A stretch of DNA of 37,749 nt from Candidatus Poribacteria bacterium (GTDB taxonomy: Bacteria > Poribacteria > WGA-4E > WGA-3G): contig JAJEGI010000030.1 of assembly GCA_022819945.1 (NCBI GenBank), forward strand, positions 1 to 37,749, written 5' to 3'. Positions 32,117 to 37,749 of this stretch are shown here, in pieces; within the stretch, counting starts at the first letter, position 1; each line of letters opens with the position of its first letter. A program made the translations under genes and the position numbers. Under the pieces are notes generated by a model. It saw only the letters and a program-made list of their open reading frames with translations, ran no database searches and was not told the origin of the DNA.

Positions 32117-33148
32117 TTATCCTGTTCCTGTGAGTTCACGGCGTACAATTTCAGTGCCGGCTACCATTGTTTTTAGTTTGGCAGCAGCAGCCCACCGCGC
32201 TGTTTGACTGAAACCGCAATCTGGCGTGATGGAGAGTTTCTCAGGAGAGACATGCTTGAGTGCTTCTCGAAGCAGCGCAGCGACATCCTCTGGGGTTTCT
32301 ACATAGTAATTTTTAACATCAATAAGTCCTGCGGCGAGTTCTTTGTCGTTTGGAAATTCGCGCCACAATCCAATTTCTGCCATCTCTCGGTTCGCAAATT
32401 CCAGTGCGAGTTGATCGAATGCAGCGTCGAGGATATGCGGAAAGAGCGGACGATAAGAACGTTTACCGACTGCCCTACCGCGATAGTTACCGAAACAGAT
32501 ATGTAGCCCGATTTTTGCCGATACACCTTCAACGGTGTGGTTGAATAACTTCACGAATTCTTGCGGACGATCGGGATAAACGGCGTAAGAGGGTTCGTCT
32601 AACTGGATGAATTCCGCACCTGCTTCAACAAGCTGGCAGAGTTCTGTATTAATAATCTCCGCACAAGCGTAGGCGACTTCAAGGCGTTCCTTATAAATGC
32701 CTCCCGTCTGAATCCGTCCTGAGAGCGTGAACGGCCCCGGACATGTCACCTTGAGCGGTTTCGTCGTTTCGTTTTTCGCGAATTCAAATTCTGGGAGGAT
32801 ACCGAGTCCATCAGGTGCTGTAAGCGGAACAGAAGGCAGCCATTTGCCGCGCTGATCGTGCCCGTCGGGGCCTAGTGTCCTCGGCGCAGGGAGTTGTTCT
32901 AATCCGGTGAACCGTTCATAGAAACCGAGCACAAAGTCCTGTCGGCGCATCTCACCTTCAGTGACAATGTCAACTCCGGCGCGTTCTTGGTCGGCGATTG
33001 CGGTTCGGACTGCATCATCAAGGGTTTCGTTAATATCGGTTTCGCCGAGTTCACCGCGTCCGATTGCTTCCAGTGTCACACACAGCCAACTCGGTGGTGC
33101 GTAACTGCCGATAGTACTTGTGGGTATCAATATGTCTGTCTCTTTCAT
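32117..33148 (-). CDS. MetE-like cobalamin-independent methyltransferase (core only)
   Basis: This 343-residue protein matches the catalytic half of MetE: PTSTIGSYAPPSWLC, ADQERAGVDIVTEGEMRRQD, KVTCPGPFTLSGR, FIQLDEPSYAVYP, LHICFGNYRG (His and Cys as zinc ligands) and ITPDCGFSQTARWAA (third ligand Cys). MetE proper is about twice as long because of an N-terminal duplicate, absent here; single-domain relatives use various methyl donors or act on non-standard substrates. It could make methionine or degrade a methylated compound. GAGGAG 4 nt before the ATG fixes the start; a TTG 3 nt earlier is unlikely. The ClpX-like gene follows. Confidence 0.85.
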   Translation of the reverse strand: MKETDILIPTSTIGSYAPPSWLCVTLEAIGRGELGETDINETLDDAVRTAIADQERAGVDIVTEGEMRRQDFVLGFYERFTGLEQLPAPRTLGPDGHDQRGKWLPSVPLTAPDGLGILPEFEFAKNETTKPLKVTCPGPFTLSGRIQTGGIYKERLEVAYACAEIINTELCQLVEAGAEFIQLDEPSYAVYPDRPQEFVKLFNHTVEGVSAKIGLHICFGNYRGRAVGKRSYRPLFPHILDAAFDQLALEFANREMAEIGLWREFPNDKELAAGLIDVKNYYVETPEDVAALLREALKHVSPEKLSITPDCGFSQTARWAAAAKLKTMVAGTEIVRRELTGTG

Positions 33149-33185
33149 CAAACTCCTCTGTTTTTTCTTTCATAAGTTCGTGAGT

Positions 33186-33404
33186 TCAATTAGTTCTAGC
33201 TTCTTTATGTGGCTGCTCTTGATTTTCTACGTCAGTTATGCGATCTTCATTGCTATCTGACGCTTGCGCAGCTTTCTTCGCTTGACGCGCGGCTGCCTCG
33301 CTTTGCAAGTAAGCAATATAACGACCTATATCATGATCGAATTTCTCAGAGATCATGCGGCGAACACGCCGGGTGTCTTCAACGATGGGGGAATCTTTAA
33401 TCAT
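33186..33404 (-). CDS. small antitoxin-like helical protein
   Basis: This protein of 72 residues (ATG at 33404, GAGGA 8 nt upstream) starts MIKDSPIVEDTRRVRRMISE and continues KFDHDIGRYIAYLQSEAA, then a polar tail rich in Gln, Asp, Glu and Ala. It shares the R-x-[IV]-R-x-x-I-S-x-[KR]-F-DHDIGR block with 16426-16644. Such small proteins commonly partner PIN-domain toxins; consistent with this, a PIN-like N-terminal fragment overlaps its start (33394-33465). Antitoxin function is inferred, not shown. The LarA-like gene lies just upstream and MetE-like gene downstream. Confidence 0.65.
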   Translation of the reverse strand: MIKDSPIVEDTRRVRRMISEKFDHDIGRYIAYLQSEAAARQAKKAAQASDSNEDRITDVENQEQPHKEARTN

Positions 33405-33465
33405 TTTTTTTATCCTCAAAGTATGCACCAATAACTGAGGTTTCAACGTAAACTTTTGGAGGCAT
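33394..33465 (-). pseudogene. N-terminal remnant of a PIN-domain toxin
   Basis: From an ATG at 33465 (AAGGAAG 4-5 nt upstream) the frame gives 23 residues, MPPKVYVETSVIGAYFEDKK plus ND, then TAA. The VYVETSVIG block with its Asp/Glu-like acidic position is the usual start of VapC-like PIN toxins (normally about 130 residues). The frame ends within an A8 run (33405 onwards region) where a one-base change would join it to the antitoxin-like frame. Most likely a deletion relic that still supplies translation signals. Confidence 0.6.
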
Positions 33466-33481
33466 ACATACTTCCTTTATC

Positions 33482-35083
33482 CTAACTCCCGACGTTTGCA
33501 TAGAAAAACGGCGGCATCGTCAAGGCGACCACGTCATCATCACCAGAAATTTCGCGTGCCATCGCGAGCGCATCACTCAAGTCTTTTGCCCAGTCAACAC
33601 CCAATCGTTGTGCGACTCTCGGTTCCTTTGGACCCACGAGGATGACCTTTGAGAGGTATTTCAGCGGATACGTCGCCCAATACCAGACGGTGAACGGGTG
33701 AAAACCGTGGTGCGCGAATTTGTTCCGATAGCAGTCGATGAGATATTCATCCTTTGCATATTTCTCCTGAAACTTCTGTTGCATCTCAAAGGGTTCAGTG
33801 GTATCGGCAAGCACTTCATCGTAAAACATCTTATAGGCGACGTGATATTCCTCGTGGAAAATCTCATAAGTCGGGTTCATGATAATCACAACACCATCTT
33901 TTTTGATGATGGGTTTGTTGTAGAACCAGTTAAAAACATAGCCTAAAATGTCGCTGACGACCAACACAGGATTGATACGCGCATCGACGGCGTAAGGACT
34001 CATATCGGGGAGTCCGAACACCAGTGTACTAAACTGGCGTGGGATGTCTATTGCCAACTGATCTTTCATCGACTCCAACGTTCTCTCATGGACGGCATCA
34101 ATGTCGCCGGCGTTGATCTGTATCGGTTCGTAGTCTGTCCGCACACTCTTGAGAATGGCGTAACGGACCGATTCGGGTAAAAGCGATAGGGTTGCGGGTG
34201 TGAAGGTTTTAATAACCTTCTCTGCGATGTTGCAGTCACGGTTCGGTTTCCCGACGTAGCGGAGATGAAAGGGATAGATTGCACCGTTCATCGCTGCTTC
34301 AAGGACTAAGATAGGGGTCTCTTTCTGAATGAGACGACTCATCCGTTCAATACAGGCGTGCATGTGTGAACCTTCGGGTTGCATCACATGCGGACTCTCC
34401 GCTGTCATGTGCGGCGAGTGGTGCGGTGCGATGGAATTGTAAGTGCCGAGTCCGACTGCGACGGATTTATGTCCACCGTTAAGCGGGATCTGTATCATAT
34501 CGACATAAATCACCAAATCGGCTTCGAGTACCGCTTTATCTGTTTCAACGATTTCGTCTTGTTCCGTGTGCCCTATTTCAACAATCTGGTCGGCATCTTC
34601 GGCATCAAAGTTTCGGAGTTGATGCGGGTAAAACTCGTCCATGATATTTTTACCGAGCATATAGGCGAGTTCGTGTTCCTTCATTTTACGGTGCAGTGCG
34701 ACGGCGCAAATCAGTTGGATATTCTTTTTCTCCACGCCGTAGCTATAGAGCATTGTCAGGAGCGTCTCAATCATGATCTGCCGCATATCCGGTTTTTTCG
34801 TGGCAGGGAAAGGCTGACAGTTGTCATCGAAGAGGATAAGCACCTTCGAGTTGCCGTCAACGAGTTCGCTGAGCGGCGGCATCTCAAGAGGATTCTCAAA
34901 TGCACGTTGTGTGTGTTCAGTCAGTGCGGCACGCTTAATTCCGGGCAGTGGCGGCTTGGCGTAGTAAACCTCTGAATTATCCGGCAATTTCGCGTTGATG
35001 AGATGGTTTCCGAAGTAGGTGAAGTATTTCATATAATCGTGGTAACTCGCTTCATGAGACGGTTTCAATCGTTTTGTAATCAC
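33482..35083 (-). CDS. LarA-like (nickel-pincer racemase family) protein
   Basis: This 533-residue frame resembles LarA: the KVLILFDDNCQPFPATKKPD segment matches the V-x-I-x-x-D-x-x-R-P-x-P strand-loop, ALHRKMKEHELAYMLG matches the HRpMt/s-x-x-E motif (His131), VLEADLVIYVDM the ADLVI strand, and NGGHKSVAVGLGTYNSI the GGRKS-type loop whose Lys (206) holds the nickel-pincer cofactor in lactate racemase. The His that usually precedes this loop is not evident. LarA homologues racemise or epimerise diverse 2-hydroxy acids. The GTG at 35083 coincides with the predicted transcription start, so it may be leaderless; the ATG at 35032 is an alternative. No larB/C/E cofactor genes are nearby. Confidence 0.82.
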   Translation of the reverse strand: MITKRLKPSHEASYHDYMKYFTYFGNHLINAKLPDNSEVYYAKPPLPGIKRAALTEHTQRAFENPLEMPPLSELVDGNSKVLILFDDNCQPFPATKKPDMRQIMIETLLTMLYSYGVEKKNIQLICAVALHRKMKEHELAYMLGKNIMDEFYPHQLRNFDAEDADQIVEIGHTEQDEIVETDKAVLEADLVIYVDMIQIPLNGGHKSVAVGLGTYNSIAPHHSPHMTAESPHVMQPEGSHMHACIERMSRLIQKETPILVLEAAMNGAIYPFHLRYVGKPNRDCNIAEKVIKTFTPATLSLLPESVRYAILKSVRTDYEPIQINAGDIDAVHERTLESMKDQLAIDIPRQFSTLVFGLPDMSPYAVDARINPVLVVSDILGYVFNWFYNKPIIKKDGVVIIMNPTYEIFHEEYHVAYKMFYDEVLADTTEPFEMQQKFQEKYAKDEYLIDCYRNKFAHHGFHPFTVWYWATYPLKYLSKVILVGPKEPRVAQRLGVDWAKDLSDALAMAREISGDDDVVALTMPPFFYANVGS

Positions 35084-35089
35084 CTATCT

Positions 35090-35118
35090 ATTTTAGCATA
35101 ATTTATGTGAATGTGCAA
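35090..35118 (-). promoter_or_regulatory. promoter of the LarA-like gene
   Basis: Minus strand: TTGCAC (35113-35118), 17-nt spacer, TAAAAT (35090-35095). The -10 box ends 7 bp before the GTG at 35083, suggesting a leaderless transcript or a later start codon. Confidence 0.65.
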
Positions 35119-35210
35119 ATTTTTTTAGCGAATCATAGGTGTTTCACCTTACATGTTATAAGCAAATTTCGTGCCAGTATAGCGCGCATCACGACCGATT
35201 TTCTTAACAA

Positions 35211-35314
35211 AAATTGCCCCAAGTGGAGCAATCCTGATAACAGATTGCACGAAATGGGGCAGTGTCAAACCTTCCGTTGTTTGACGAGATTTTTGCAACG
35301 TTTATTAGGGGATG
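35211..35314. repeat. 104-bp dispersed repeat, copy 1
   Basis: This segment aligns without gaps to 36350-36453; conserved blocks include AAATTGC, CATAACAGATT or GATAACAGATT, CGAAA, GGGGCAG, TTTGACGAG and TTTATTA. Here nested arms TGCCCC..GGGGCA and GCAATC..GATTGC pair. Most of the 35084-35419 spacer is this repeat, a promoter and a terminator; no gene is seen. Confidence 0.75.
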
Positions 35315-35348
35315 TACGTGTGGGGTATCTGATTCAGTTGCGGATATG

Positions 35349-35393
35349 AAAAACGGAAACCCAAACCGAGTTATGACTTGATTCAGGTTTCCG
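35349..35393 (-). terminator. intrinsic terminator of the discoidin-type gene
   Basis: Minus strand: CGGAAACC (35386-35393) pairs with GGTTTCCG (35354-35361), loop 24 nt, then TTTTTC (35348-35353). It lies 26 bp past the stop at 35420. Confidence 0.65.
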
Positions 35394-35419
35394 ATTTAGA
35401 AAATGTCCGGTATTTGCGC

Positions 35420-36118
35420 TTATTGGGCGTTTTTGATGCTTCCCCATGTGGTTGTGAGCTTGGCTTTAGGGTCTACAGGGGTCAAACCCGCATCGCCGAA
35501 GTACTCAATTTCGCCGATTTGAAAGTACGCCCCAGCAGGGTTCGATGCGGTGTCAAAAGTAACATGCCGAAAAAACCGGTACCCGGTATCTTGAATGTCG
35601 AAATCTTCGCCTGCCTCAAAAAGGACGACTTGCAGTCGCTCCGTCCAGAAGCTATCCCCGTCGTGTGCGTAGATGGTCGTAAAATCCTCGCCGTCGTTTG
35701 ATCCCTGAACTTCCCACACTGTCGGGTCCCTGGCGGGCACATCGTTCGCTGAAGATACAGTGAAGTGTGTCAATACGTAGGGCTCCTCAAACTCAGCTGT
35801 CACGTGTAGACCTTCCTCTGGAATGCCGCCTCCACGTCCGCAGCACCATTTGTCATTGCTGGGGCCAAGGCGGTTATCAAAGACGTTAAACGAAAATTCA
35901 CCGCCGGCGAATCCGGGTTCTTCGTTTGCTGAGAAAATGGCGTTGTAACCCTCATCTGCTTCAGGATCACCATCGTCTTCTGGGTCGGTGAGGTCGCCGC
36001 CTAACAGTGCCTCGGTTCCTGTACCCAAGACTTCCTCCGCCTGTGCCATGTCGCTCGTGCTAATAACAGAAAAGGCTATCATCAACACAAATCCTGCGAA
36101 TACCATCATAATTTTCAT
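35420..36118 (-). CDS. secreted F5/8 type C (discoidin)-like protein with KLTTTW tail
   Basis: The ATG at 36118 has GGAGG 9 nt upstream and the promoter lies at 36277-36305, so the longer frame from 36298 is not the gene. The 232-residue product has a signal peptide (MKIMMVFAGFVLMIAFSVIS, cleavage probably after MAQA) and one discoidin-like domain: LTDPEDDGDPEADEGYNAIF, CCGRGGG, HVTAEFEEPYVLTHFTVSSA, WEVQGSNDGEDFTTIYAHDG and YRFFRHVTFDTASNPAGAYF. Such domains bind galactose-type or acidic glycans. It ends VDPKAKLTTTWGSIKNAQ, the shared tail. The gene stands alone between two copies of a 104-bp repeat. Confidence 0.9.
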   Translation of the reverse strand: MKIMMVFAGFVLMIAFSVISTSDMAQAEEVLGTGTEALLGGDLTDPEDDGDPEADEGYNAIFSANEEPGFAGGEFSFNVFDNRLGPSNDKWCCGRGGGIPEEGLHVTAEFEEPYVLTHFTVSSANDVPARDPTVWEVQGSNDGEDFTTIYAHDGDSFWTERLQVVLFEAGEDFDIQDTGYRFFRHVTFDTASNPAGAYFQIGEIEYFGDAGLTPVDPKAKLTTTWGSIKNAQ

Positions 36119-36161
36119 GCCGTTCAACCTCCAACTAAAGTCTGGACAATAAAATTTTTCC

Positions 36162-36263
36162 CAAACGCGATTTTTTACCAAAAAACGGATCGGAAGCCAG
36201 ACACCACCTGCGTTCTTGGGAAATTTAAGAGGCATCTGCCCCTGAGTTACCGAATCGCGTTTG
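36162..36263 (-). ncRNA. candidate structured 5-prime leader closed by an 11-bp helix
   Basis: In the transcript from the 36277 promoter, CAAACGCGATT (complement of 36253-36263) can pair perfectly with AATCGCGTTTG (complement of 36162-36172), enclosing 80 nt that contains at least one further small hairpin (GGGGC..GCCTC). The helix starts about 7 nt after the predicted transcription start and ends about 45 nt before the ATG. I could not match the interior to a riboswitch consensus that I know. Confidence 0.4.
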
Positions 36264-36276
36264 TGCCGATGTATTA

Positions 36277-36305
36277 AGTATACCCTAAATTCGCACAAGT
36301 GTCAA
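36277..36305 (-). promoter_or_regulatory. sigma-70 promoter of the discoidin-type gene
   Basis: Minus strand: TTGACA (36300-36305), 17-nt spacer, TATACT (36277-36282). It gives a leader of about 150 nt. Confidence 0.85.
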
Positions 36306-36349
36306 TTTTTCTTTTTTATCTTAAAATGACAATGTATTACGACTTGATG

Positions 36350-36453
36350 AAATTGCACCGGATAGGACAAATCTCATAACAGATTACCCGAAAGGGGGCA
36401 GTTTTAGGGTTTTCGTTATTTGACGAGGTTTTTGGGTTATTTATTAAGGGGTA
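36350..36453. repeat. 104-bp dispersed repeat, copy 2
   Basis: Ungapped match to 35211-35314 in the same orientation, 1139 bp away. The inner stem AATCT..AGATT is kept although bases differ from copy 1, and the outer arm has one mismatch (TGCACC..GGGGCA). It lies just upstream of the -35 box of the discoidin-type gene. Confidence 0.75.
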
Positions 36454-36515
36454 TTGATAATATCTGGGTTCTCAAAGCACCTGTCATCAGACGTTAGTGT
36501 CTCTTTGTGGCACTT

Positions 36516-36743
36516 TCAATAGTCATACGATTCTTGCCTTTTTATCCCCCATTTTGCATCGACTGAAGGAGCACAAAGATGATCGCGATTGTATGCTAAA
36601 GCTGCCGCGGCATTGTAGTGTCCTCCATCTTTTAACTCAAGTATTTTCTGATTATAGTAGTCAATTACGCGAAGGATAAACATGCTTATTTCGATAGACA
36701 CAGGAGGCGTGTGTGATCTCATCATAACTGGAATCAATGGCAA
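36516..36743 (-). CDS. doubtful small protein
   Basis: A 75-residue frame with an acceptable mix of residues (FILRVIDYYNQKILELKDGG, HYNAAAALAYNRDHLCAPSV) but no clear ribosome site, no promoter and no family that I recognise. It might be a fragment of a larger lost gene. The surrounding 36454-36819 shows nothing else. Confidence 0.25.
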   Translation of the reverse strand: MPLIPVMMRSHTPPVSIEISMFILRVIDYYNQKILELKDGGHYNAAAALAYNRDHLCAPSVDAKWGIKRQESYDY

Positions 36744-36819
36744 GGATTTTCAAATTAGGTACTAACTCGGCGTGTCGCCTTTTTCCTGGGACCGCGTTCT
36801 AATTTTTTTCCGTGAATTG

Positions 36820-37158
36820 TTAGAGGTTTCCTGCCCGCGCACTTTCGATTAACATTTTAATCATGCGCTGCTCTACCTCAATTAAAGTGCATCCTACAGA
36901 TGTTCGCGCTCGGACTTCGTTAATAGCACGCTTTTTACTCAAGACTCCCAACCCAAGGATACCTACGTCAAATCTGGGACGTTGTCGGATGCGTTCCGCA
37001 ACCAATTCTGACTGCTGTTTAGGGTTCAATTGAACAAATGACAACCTTGCGGGTTCCTCGTCTATCACTTCCCGCAAAGAGATCCATTGCCCGTCAGGAG
37101 CCATAGCTACCGGACGACTCCAATGGTCTTCTCGAGTCACTGGTGTGTTATTTGCCAT
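36820..37158 (-). CDS. small soluble protein, unknown
   Basis: This 112-residue protein starts at an ATG with AAGGAG 8 nt upstream. It has a polar N-terminus (DHWSRPVAMAPDGQWISLRE), a middle helix with many Gln, Arg and Glu (NPKQQSELVAERIRQRPRFD) and a C-terminal helical part (SKKRAINEVRARTSVGCTLI, EVEQRMIKMLIESARAG). The AINEVRA..S/T-x-x-G-x-x-L-[IV]-E-[IV]-E-Q-R pattern looks conserved rather than random, but I cannot name the family. No signal peptide or membrane helix. It stands alone. Confidence 0.6.
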   Translation of the reverse strand: MANNTPVTREDHWSRPVAMAPDGQWISLREVIDEEPARLSFVQLNPKQQSELVAERIRQRPRFDVGILGLGVLSKKRAINEVRARTSVGCTLIEVEQRMIKMLIESARAGNL

Positions 37159-37404
37159 GAGTGGTCTCCTTAAAAATGGTTCAAGTCTTTTTAGAGAAGT
37201 TAATGCCTAAATATCAGAAACAGGATCGTCGGATGAACTTATATATCGACCCAATATCAAGTATCAGCCCCAAGATTATTCTTTTCTATATTGTTAGATG
37301 GATTAATTGTGTAAGCATTATACCACTAAAACAAACAAAAAATACAGAGCGTTGTCGGGGGTGTGTAAAGTTTTTGACGCGCAATTTTGTAGCACATCAT
37401 TTTT

Positions 37405-37433
37405 TGTAGCATAAGCTGTTAGCTTGCGCTACA
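37405..37433. repeat. TGTAGC..GCTACA palindrome
   Basis: TGTAGCATAAGC (37405-37416) and GCTTGCGCTACA (37422-37433) pair at 10 of 12 positions over a 5-nt loop. Similar GCTTGTAGCG arms form the mdh terminator at 16835-16880, so this is probably a dispersed repeat family sometimes used as a terminator. Confidence 0.45.
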
Positions 37434-37682
37434 ACGAACCCAACAACCTAACAGTCTATCTTTTAGTTTAGTTTGCTGTTCTATCATCATTTCGTTCATC
37501 TGTGGTATTCTATTGATTGTCAAAAATCTTACCTGCTAAGGCACTTTAATTTTTTTTGTACGCAAAAATCTGCGTTATATTTTTTTCTGCGATGGGTTAG
37601 GGTCTATCGGTTCAGGTTCGGGATGCGATCGCAGGTTTCCGGTTATCAGGGACTTTAAGAGGCAGTGCGTTTGTCTTTAAAA

Positions 37683-37700
37683 TGTTACACCTGTGTAACA
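37683..37700. promoter_or_regulatory. operator-like dyad TGTTACAC-2-GTGTAACA
   Basis: A perfect 8-bp inverted repeat with a 2-bp spacer, of the size bound by dimeric repressors. The regulated gene would lie to the right, outside the window. No regulator gene is visible nearby. Confidence 0.45.
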
Positions 37701-37749
37701 GTGGGTATGGATAGGCTATTGCGATAAACTTAGTCGCTGTAAGGGTTCA

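Larger units (their letters stand above)
37159..37749. other. AT-rich non-coding right end
   Basis: No convincing gene is seen. On the minus strand a TATAAT (37317-37322, in an extended TGGTATAAT context) may drive the 36820 gene. Further right are a palindrome at 37405-37433 and a dyad at 37683-37700. Confidence 0.5.

Noticed and set aside
35420..36298. Longer 292-residue version of the discoidin-type protein
   Set aside because: A consensus promoter at 36277-36305 places the transcription start inside the extra region, and GGAGG plus a proper signal peptide mark the ATG at 36118.
35211..36453. Insertion sequence with the repeats as its ends
   Set aside because: The repeats are direct, not inverted, and no transposase lies between them; only a remnant or composite origin remains possible.
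37161..37409. 82-residue plus-strand frame at the right end
   Set aside because: AT-driven composition, no ribosome site and no recognisable motif; it begins at the ribosome site of the divergent gene.
1..37749. tRNA or rRNA genes
   Set aside because: No T-loop/acceptor patterns or rRNA-like stretches were found on reading either strand.

Overview
The window looks like a chromosomal stretch from an uncultured, Gram-negative-type bacterium. The gene mix (two phytanoyl-CoA dioxygenase-like oxygenases, ThuA-like and sugar-isomerase-like proteins, secreted LamG, discoidin and jelly-roll proteins, a Gld-type ABC module, many small toxin-antitoxin fragments and short dispersed palindromes) resembles Candidatus Poribacteria or a relative in the Planctomycetes-Poribacteria area. 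This is inference from family content; there is no rRNA or other phylogenetic marker apart from dnaK. Promoters are textbook sigma-70 (TTGACA-17-TATAAT type) in front of many genes.

Layout. 1-4.6 kb (minus): a BatC-like TPR protein overlapping a BatD-like protein that runs off the left edge, then two paralogous secreted jelly-roll proteins, each with its own strong promoter. 4.6-11.5 kb (plus): RidA-like protein, enoyl reductase FabV, a HigBA-type toxin-antitoxin pair, ThuA-like protein, a divergent Nramp-like transporter, a PhyH oxygenase and a secreted LamG protein. 11.5-12 kb: a repeat-rich spacer (14-bp inverted repeat, heptamer repeats, a 95-bp element in tandem). 12-15.2 kb (plus): dnaK and two tandem copies of a PD-(D/E)XK-like gene. 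15.2-16.7 kb (minus): small-gene graveyard with hicB, a hicA broken by an internal amber codon, and a full and a truncated copy of a small helical protein. 16.9-20.3 kb: malate dehydrogenase, a possible small membrane protein, and an overlapping operon ending in another secreted jelly-roll protein. 20.4-24.2 kb (minus): PhyH oxygenase, TIM-barrel isomerase, SPASM radical SAM protein, MsrB. 24.2-30.4 kb (minus): chlorite-dismutase/HemQ-family protein, GldF-like permease, GldG-like protein, DUF4340-type protein and GT2 glycosyltransferase, tightly packed. 30.5-35.1 kb (minus): LarA-like protein, remnants of a PIN toxin with a small antitoxin-like gene, MetE-like methyltransferase, ClpX-like ATPase. 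35.1-37.7 kb: a discoidin-type secreted protein between two copies of a 104-bp repeat, then a small conserved-looking gene and mostly non-coding DNA.

Most interesting signal. Five secreted proteins with four different beta-sandwich-type passenger regions all end in the same short tail, approximately V-[ED]-x-x-[GA]-K-L-x-x-x-W-[AG]-x-[IL]-K plus a few residues. Codon usage differs between copies, so the tail is kept at protein level. I propose it as a C-terminal sorting, export or anchoring signal. No cognate sortase or secretion gene is visible here. A second theme is a small helical module (SPIVE...RR...KFDHDIGRY-like) that recurs in four places beside toxin genes or fused to other sequence.
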